Assembly: GCF_017948405.1 (NCBI RefSeq)
Contig: NZ_CP072844.1
Location: 310,001 to 374,000 of the forward strand
DNA length: 64,000 nt
Reading direction: 5' to 3'
Source of the DNA: Psychrosphaera aestuarii
Lineage (GTDB): Bacteria; Pseudomonadota; Gammaproteobacteria; Enterobacterales; Alteromonadaceae
Below are positions 60,715 to 64,000 of the stretch, in pieces. Numbering within the stretch: the stretch's first letter is position 1; each line of letters begins with the position of its first letter. A program made the translations under genes and the position numbers. Below the pieces are notes generated by a model that was given only the letters and a program-made list of their open reading frames with translations, was not told where the DNA came from and searched no databases.

Positions 60715-62130
60715 TTACAGTTTGTCACTCGTCGATGAAGCAGACGGTTTAGACTCAGCGTTAGATTGCTTTTCAGAACGCTCTGCTATAATGCCGGCGC
60801 TTTGTTCTTGTAATACAAACAAGATGTTCTTACTGCGTGTATTCAACATGGTAGATAAAACAACCGTTGGAATAGCGACAACAAGGCCAAGTACAGTAGT
60901 CATAAGTGCTGTTGAGATACCGCCAGCCATTAATTTCGGGTCGCCAGTACCAAACAAGGTGATGGCTTGGAAAGTTTTGATCATACCGGTTACGGTACCT
61001 AGCAGGCCCAGTAGCGGAGCAATTACCGAAACAATTTTAACTAAGGTAAGATTACGAGTGATCTTTGGCATCTCGCGCAGAATAGCTTCGCTTAACTTAA
61101 GCTCTAAGGTATCGAATGAAACATGCGGATACTGATCTTTAACTTTTAAGATACGGCCCAGAGGATTGTCATCTTTAGGCGTATCTGTTTTCATTTGGCG
61201 TTTAACTTTTGCACTGATTAGGCTTAGTGACACAAAACGCTCAAAGGCAATTAAGAAAGCGATTAAACCAATACCAATAATGATATAACCAACGGTACCG
61301 CCTTGGTCTACACGCTCTTTAGTGCTAGGCGCTTGAACTAAAAGGTTTAATATTGAACCGCCTGTAGGGTCTAGTGCAAAAGGAACGATTTCATTGTTTG
61401 AAGACTGCAGTTCGGCTGCGGTATCAGTAAAGCGTCCTGTCGGTTGGCGAACAAGCTCTGCAACTGTACCTGTTGTTGGCGACACCGTAAGGTATTTCCC
61501 GTCAGCAACTAATGCAAAAGCACCCACACGAACCACTTCTTTGTTAACTTTAGCTCCGCCGGCTTCAACCACATCAGTCTCAAAACGAACCACTTTGCCT
61601 TGTTCAGTCATTTCTTTTTGAAGTTGGAACCAAACTTGTTCAATTTGCTCAATTGAAGCAAGCTTTGAAGAGCCACCCATGCTTTGAGCTAGTTCTTCAA
61701 AAAATACATCTCTTCCAGGGAATTGAGCAGAAACGTTAGAAGTTTTAAGTTTACTAGCGGTATCGCCTGATACTTGCTGTAAAACACCAAACAGCTCTTT
61801 AAGAGAGCCCATTCTTTTATTCAGCGCTTCTGAAACATCCGCCAGTTTAAATTCGTTTTGTTCAAATTCGGTTTCAAGCTTTTCAGACAATGCTAATGCA
61901 TCATTTTTTTCTTTATTCGCTTGATTTAGCAAGTCCGTTTGCGCTGCTTTTTCTGCATTAAAACGAGCTTCACGATTTTTATTTTCTTGAGTTTGATTTA
62001 GCTTACCTTTCTCAAGTTGTTGCAGTAGTTGATCTAAATTTAAAGCCGCTGGTGTAGCTTGAGCACTCACTGAAAAGGCAAGTCCTGCGCCTAATATAGC
62101 CAACAAAGTTGGTTTAAATAAGTTAATCAT
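60715..62130 (-). CDS. TtpC-like long ExbB family protein
   Basis: 471-residue homologue of Vibrio TtpC, a fourth component required by TonB2 systems. Signal peptide (LLAILGAGLAFSVSAQA), a periplasmic coiled-coil region (about 30-125, rich in Glu/Lys/Gln), a further periplasmic domain, then a C-terminal MotA/TolQ/ExbB channel domain with VSVIAPLLGLLGTVTGMIKTFQAI near residue 400. It follows the DUF3450 gene by 32 bases and precedes exbB by 24. The gene set matches TonB2-ExbB2-ExbD2-TtpC clusters. Confidence 0.92.
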   Translation of the reverse strand: MINLFKPTLLAILGAGLAFSVSAQATPAALNLDQLLQQLEKGKLNQTQENKNREARFNAEKAAQTDLLNQANKEKNDALALSEKLETEFEQNEFKLADVSEALNKRMGSLKELFGVLQQVSGDTASKLKTSNVSAQFPGRDVFFEELAQSMGGSSKLASIEQIEQVWFQLQKEMTEQGKVVRFETDVVEAGGAKVNKEVVRVGAFALVADGKYLTVSPTTGTVAELVRQPTGRFTDTAAELQSSNNEIVPFALDPTGGSILNLLVQAPSTKERVDQGGTVGYIIIGIGLIAFLIAFERFVSLSLISAKVKRQMKTDTPKDDNPLGRILKVKDQYPHVSFDTLELKLSEAILREMPKITRNLTLVKIVSVIAPLLGLLGTVTGMIKTFQAITLFGTGDPKLMAGGISTALMTTVLGLVVAIPTVVLSTMLNTRSKNILFVLQEQSAGIIAERSEKQSNAESKPSASSTSDKL

Positions 62131-62162
62131 TTTGTATAAACCTTTCTAATTTTACTATGTGG

Positions 62163-62921
62163 TTACGGCGCTGCTTTTATTGGCATAACCAATAAATCAG
62201 GTGCTAGTTGTTTTTTCGCCATTCTCAGGCCTTTAGTGATGTGCATACGAAACTCATCTTCGGCTTGTTGCCAGCTTTTTGTTTGGTTATCCCATACACC
62301 AGCAATAGAACCGTCGCGAGTGATGTACATCAGAGCAACACGGCCAATTCGTAAAAAATCGACATCACGTTCCTGACCATCAACGTTAATTAAGCCGGAG
62401 TAAGCTTCTATGCTACGTCCGTAACCCATTTCAACTTGATAAGCTTCCAATACACGACGAAACTTTTCTGAAACAGCAACGTCGGCTCTATCCATCATGT
62501 TTTTTAAATTAGAAACACGTTCTGCACGTTCCGTTGGTAGGAAAGGAACGTCTAGCTCAACAAATTGCTGAAGACCATCAATCATTCGGATCATTAACGG
62601 AGTAATTTGACGTTCAATAACGGAGACACGGTCAATATCGGCATTCAAAGACTTCATTTCGTCGTACTGACTTTGAAGCTGCTTTTGAAGCTGTGCGTTG
62701 TAAATGTTTAGGCCTTCAATTTCTTTATTGACCATTTGGTATTGTTGAAACTTTGTTTGTGTTTGATCGGCAATACCATTAATTTTTTGTTGTGAAGTCA
62801 CAGCAAGGCTAGATATTTCTTTACCGGCTTTTATTACGGGTTTCAGGTCGTTAGCTTGGACAGCAAAAACAGTATTTAAGGCTAAAGCGCCAGTAATTAC
62901 CGCTAAATTGAACCGTTTCAT
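62163..62921 (-). CDS. DUF3450 periplasmic coiled-coil protein
   Basis: 252-residue exported protein, first gene of the TonB2-type operon. Signal peptide (FNLAVITGALALNTVFAVQA), then a long coiled coil (about 30-110, with KEIEGLNIYNAQLQKQLQSQ), then a compact C-terminal domain (RDVDFLRIGRVALMYITRDG). DUF3450 is regularly encoded just upstream of TtpC in marine gammaproteobacteria, but has no settled function; it may contact the TtpC periplasmic coiled coil. A Pho box and -10 element precede it. Confidence 0.9.
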   Translation of the reverse strand: MKRFNLAVITGALALNTVFAVQANDLKPVIKAGKEISSLAVTSQQKINGIADQTQTKFQQYQMVNKEIEGLNIYNAQLQKQLQSQYDEMKSLNADIDRVSVIERQITPLMIRMIDGLQQFVELDVPFLPTERAERVSNLKNMMDRADVAVSEKFRRVLEAYQVEMGYGRSIEAYSGLINVDGQERDVDFLRIGRVALMYITRDGSIAGVWDNQTKSWQQAEDEFRMHITKGLRMAKKQLAPDLLVMPIKAAP

Positions 62922-62951
62922 TTAATTACTCCATCAAATCAAGATGCAGCA

Positions 62952-62985
62952 ATTCTAGGTAGGATAAATGTCAGTTAGACGACAG
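62952..62985 (-). promoter_or_regulatory. Predicted PhoB-dependent promoter of the TonB2-type operon
   Basis: On the minus strand: CTGTCGT-CTAA-CTGACAT (62985-62968), two 7-base half sites matching CTGTCAT with one mismatch each and the canonical 4-base gap. After exactly 10 bases comes TAGAAT (62957-62952). In PhoB promoters the Pho box replaces the -35 element about 10-11 bases before the -10. The ATG of the DUF3450 gene is 30 bases further. A weaker second pair, CTGTCAT-AGAG-GCGTCAT, is at 63008-63025 on the plus strand. Confidence 0.65.
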
Positions 62986-63028
62986 GAATGTTAAAGTTTT
63001 GTTGCAACTGTCATAGAGGCGTCATAAA

Positions 63029-63051
63029 AAAAGCGACATTATGTCGCTTTT
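63029..63051 (-). terminator. Terminator of mscS
   Basis: AAAAGCGACA / TGTCGCTTTT stem with a 3-base loop; read on the minus strand the stem is followed by a run of seven T. It lies 72 bases beyond the mscS stop and separates it from the TonB2-type operon. Confidence 0.88.
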
Positions 63052-63122
63052 AATAGAACTTAATCGTCATACAGACTTGAAGTGAGTTCCTTCTGAGCCG
63101 GTATATACAAGCTAATTATAAA

Positions 63123-63944
63123 TTAGCTTTCTGATTTATGAACATGAACATCCATTTGTGGGAATGGAATATTAAGATTTTCTTTCGGGAATGTCTTATA
63201 AACGCTTTCGTTCATGGCAAAATAAACAGGCCAGTAATCACTTGATTTTACCCAAGCCCTAACTACAAAGTTTACTGAGCTATCTGCTAATGAGTGTAAT
63301 GCAATAAATACTTCAGGATCTTTAAGAATACGATCATCGGCATCACATAACTCTTTGATTACGCGCTTTGCAACATCAGCATCATCACCATACGCAATAC
63401 CAAAAGTCCAATCGACACGACGACGTGGCTCTTTAGAATAGTTCACCATTGAAGCGTTATTTAACGAGCCGTTTGGGATAATAATAGTTTTGAAGTCACC
63501 GGTTCTCAATATTGTGTTAAAAATCTGAATTTGAGAAACAGTACCAGCGAAACCTTGCGCTTCTATAAAATCACCAACTTTGTAAGGCTTGAAGATTAAG
63601 ATCATCACGCCGCCAGCAAAGTTTTGTAATGTACCTGATAATGCCATACCAATTGCTAAGCCGGCAGCACCCAAAATAGCAATGAACGAAGTCATTTCTA
63701 TACCAATCATACCAAGCACGGTAATGAATAAGAGTACTTTGAGTAGTATATTTACTATTCCACTTAAAAAGGGTTTTAAAGAGGCGTCGGTATTGCCTTT
63801 GTTCAGCATGCTGTCAAAGCCTTTACTAAAGAGCTTAACAATGAACAAACCTATAATTAAAACGAGAATCGCTGAGCCTAATTTAGGCGCATATTCAAAG
63901 CCCATATCAATAGCTTTGTTGACGAGTTCGGTATTCAGTTGCAT
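63123..63944 (-). CDS. mscS: Small-conductance mechanosensitive channel (MscS family)
   Basis: Stretch-activated channel of the inner membrane that releases solutes on osmotic downshock. 273 residues: three membrane helices, with the pore-lining third helix GAAGLAIGMALSGTLQNFAGGVMIL (split here as GAAGLAIGMALSG and LQNFAGGVMIL), the hinge FKPYKVGDFIE, a beta domain (FNTILRTGDFKTIIIPNG) and an alpha/beta C-terminal region. ATG 63944, with GGAAGGA 6 bases upstream, is preferred to the TTG at 63959. Alone on its transcript; 41 bases of upstream sequence remain in the window. Confidence 0.95.
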   Translation of the reverse strand: MQLNTELVNKAIDMGFEYAPKLGSAILVLIIGLFIVKLFSKGFDSMLNKGNTDASLKPFLSGIVNILLKVLLFITVLGMIGIEMTSFIAILGAAGLAIGMALSGTLQNFAGGVMILIFKPYKVGDFIEAQGFAGTVSQIQIFNTILRTGDFKTIIIPNGSLNNASMVNYSKEPRRRVDWTFGIAYGDDADVAKRVIKELCDADDRILKDPEVFIALHSLADSSVNFVVRAWVKSSDYWPVYFAMNESVYKTFPKENLNIPFPQMDVHVHKSES

Positions 63945-64000
63945 GGTGTATCCTTCCAAATTATTGTTATTAATGGAGATGCTAACAATTTAACTGCAAA

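Noticed and set aside
60563..61135. 190-codon plus-strand frame antisense to exbB and the TtpC-like gene
   Set aside because: It is a mirror of two well-conserved membrane protein genes and has no promoter, ribosome binding site or recognisable domain.

Overview
The window is bacterial chromosome with the gene content and order of a gammaproteobacterium. The closest fit is a marine Alteromonadales (Colwellia/Thalassotalea-like). The evidence is AT-rich intergenic DNA, E. coli-like conserved blocks (def-fmt-rsmB-trkA; dprA-smg-yrdD-tsaC; trxA/rhlB-gppA; ubiE-ubiJ-ubiB; tatABC; yigB-uvrD), a complete rrn operon with tRNA-Ile and tRNA-Ala, and a Vibrio/Shewanella-style TonB2 operon. The genus assignment is an inference. 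There is no prophage, transposon, CRISPR array or obvious genomic island; nearly all of the window is dense core genome.

Layout. 1-1460: end of the ATP synthase operon (atpD 3' part, atpC, terminator). 1.6-4.6 kb: maoP-like gene, a small unknown gene, then three alkylated-DNA repair genes (atl, an Ada/AlkA fusion, ogt). 4.6-7.0 kb, minus strand: ubiC-ubiA-AEC transporter. 7.0-8.7 kb: a secreted FliL-like protein, and glpE-glpG facing it. 8.7-16.1 kb, plus strand: HD phosphohydrolase, diguanylate cyclase, yigB, uvrD with an SOS box, tmcA. 16.1-20.3 kb, minus strand: def-fmt-rsmB-trkA. 20.4-26.7 kb: LysM protein, dprA, smg, yrdD, tsaC, hemF, a truncated globin, and aroE, whose stop codon lies in a 14-copy heptamer repeat. 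26.8-27.35 kb: yrdA. 27.4-33.2 kb: rrn operon with P1/P2 promoters, boxA signals, RNase III stems and terminator. 33.4-37.0 kb: HIT protein, trxA, rhlB, gppA. 37.1-45.5 kb: mainly minus-strand ubiE-ubiJ-ubiB, tatABC, a 7TM diguanylate cyclase and hemB, with one unrecognised plus-strand secreted protein between ubiB and tatA. 45.7-49.2 kb: a LapG-like protein apparently lacking catalytic residues, a LapD-like receptor and a convergent diguanylate cyclase. 49.4-53.9 kb: TetR regulator, DUF885 lipoprotein, K+ channel, tesB. 54.0-57.2 kb: plsB, and lexA with two SOS boxes. 57.3-64.0 kb, minus strand: mscS, then DUF3450-TtpC-ExbB-ExbD-TonB-TPR and a BLUF photoreceptor.

How the genes work together. 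Many genes serve energy metabolism and cofactors (ATP synthase, ubiquinone, haem), translation (def, fmt, rsmB, tmcA, tsaC, rRNA/tRNA) and the envelope (Tat, rhomboid, plsB, TonB2, MscS). LexA and uvrD both carry LexA operators. Four proteins with GGDEF-type domains plus a BLUF protein suggest heavy cyclic-di-GMP and light signalling. The two observations most worth following are (1) a LapD/LapG-type locus in which the putative protease has lost Cys and His at the expected positions and the receptor has lost the key Trp, and (2) a well-formed Pho box with a correctly spaced -10 element ahead of the TonB2 operon.
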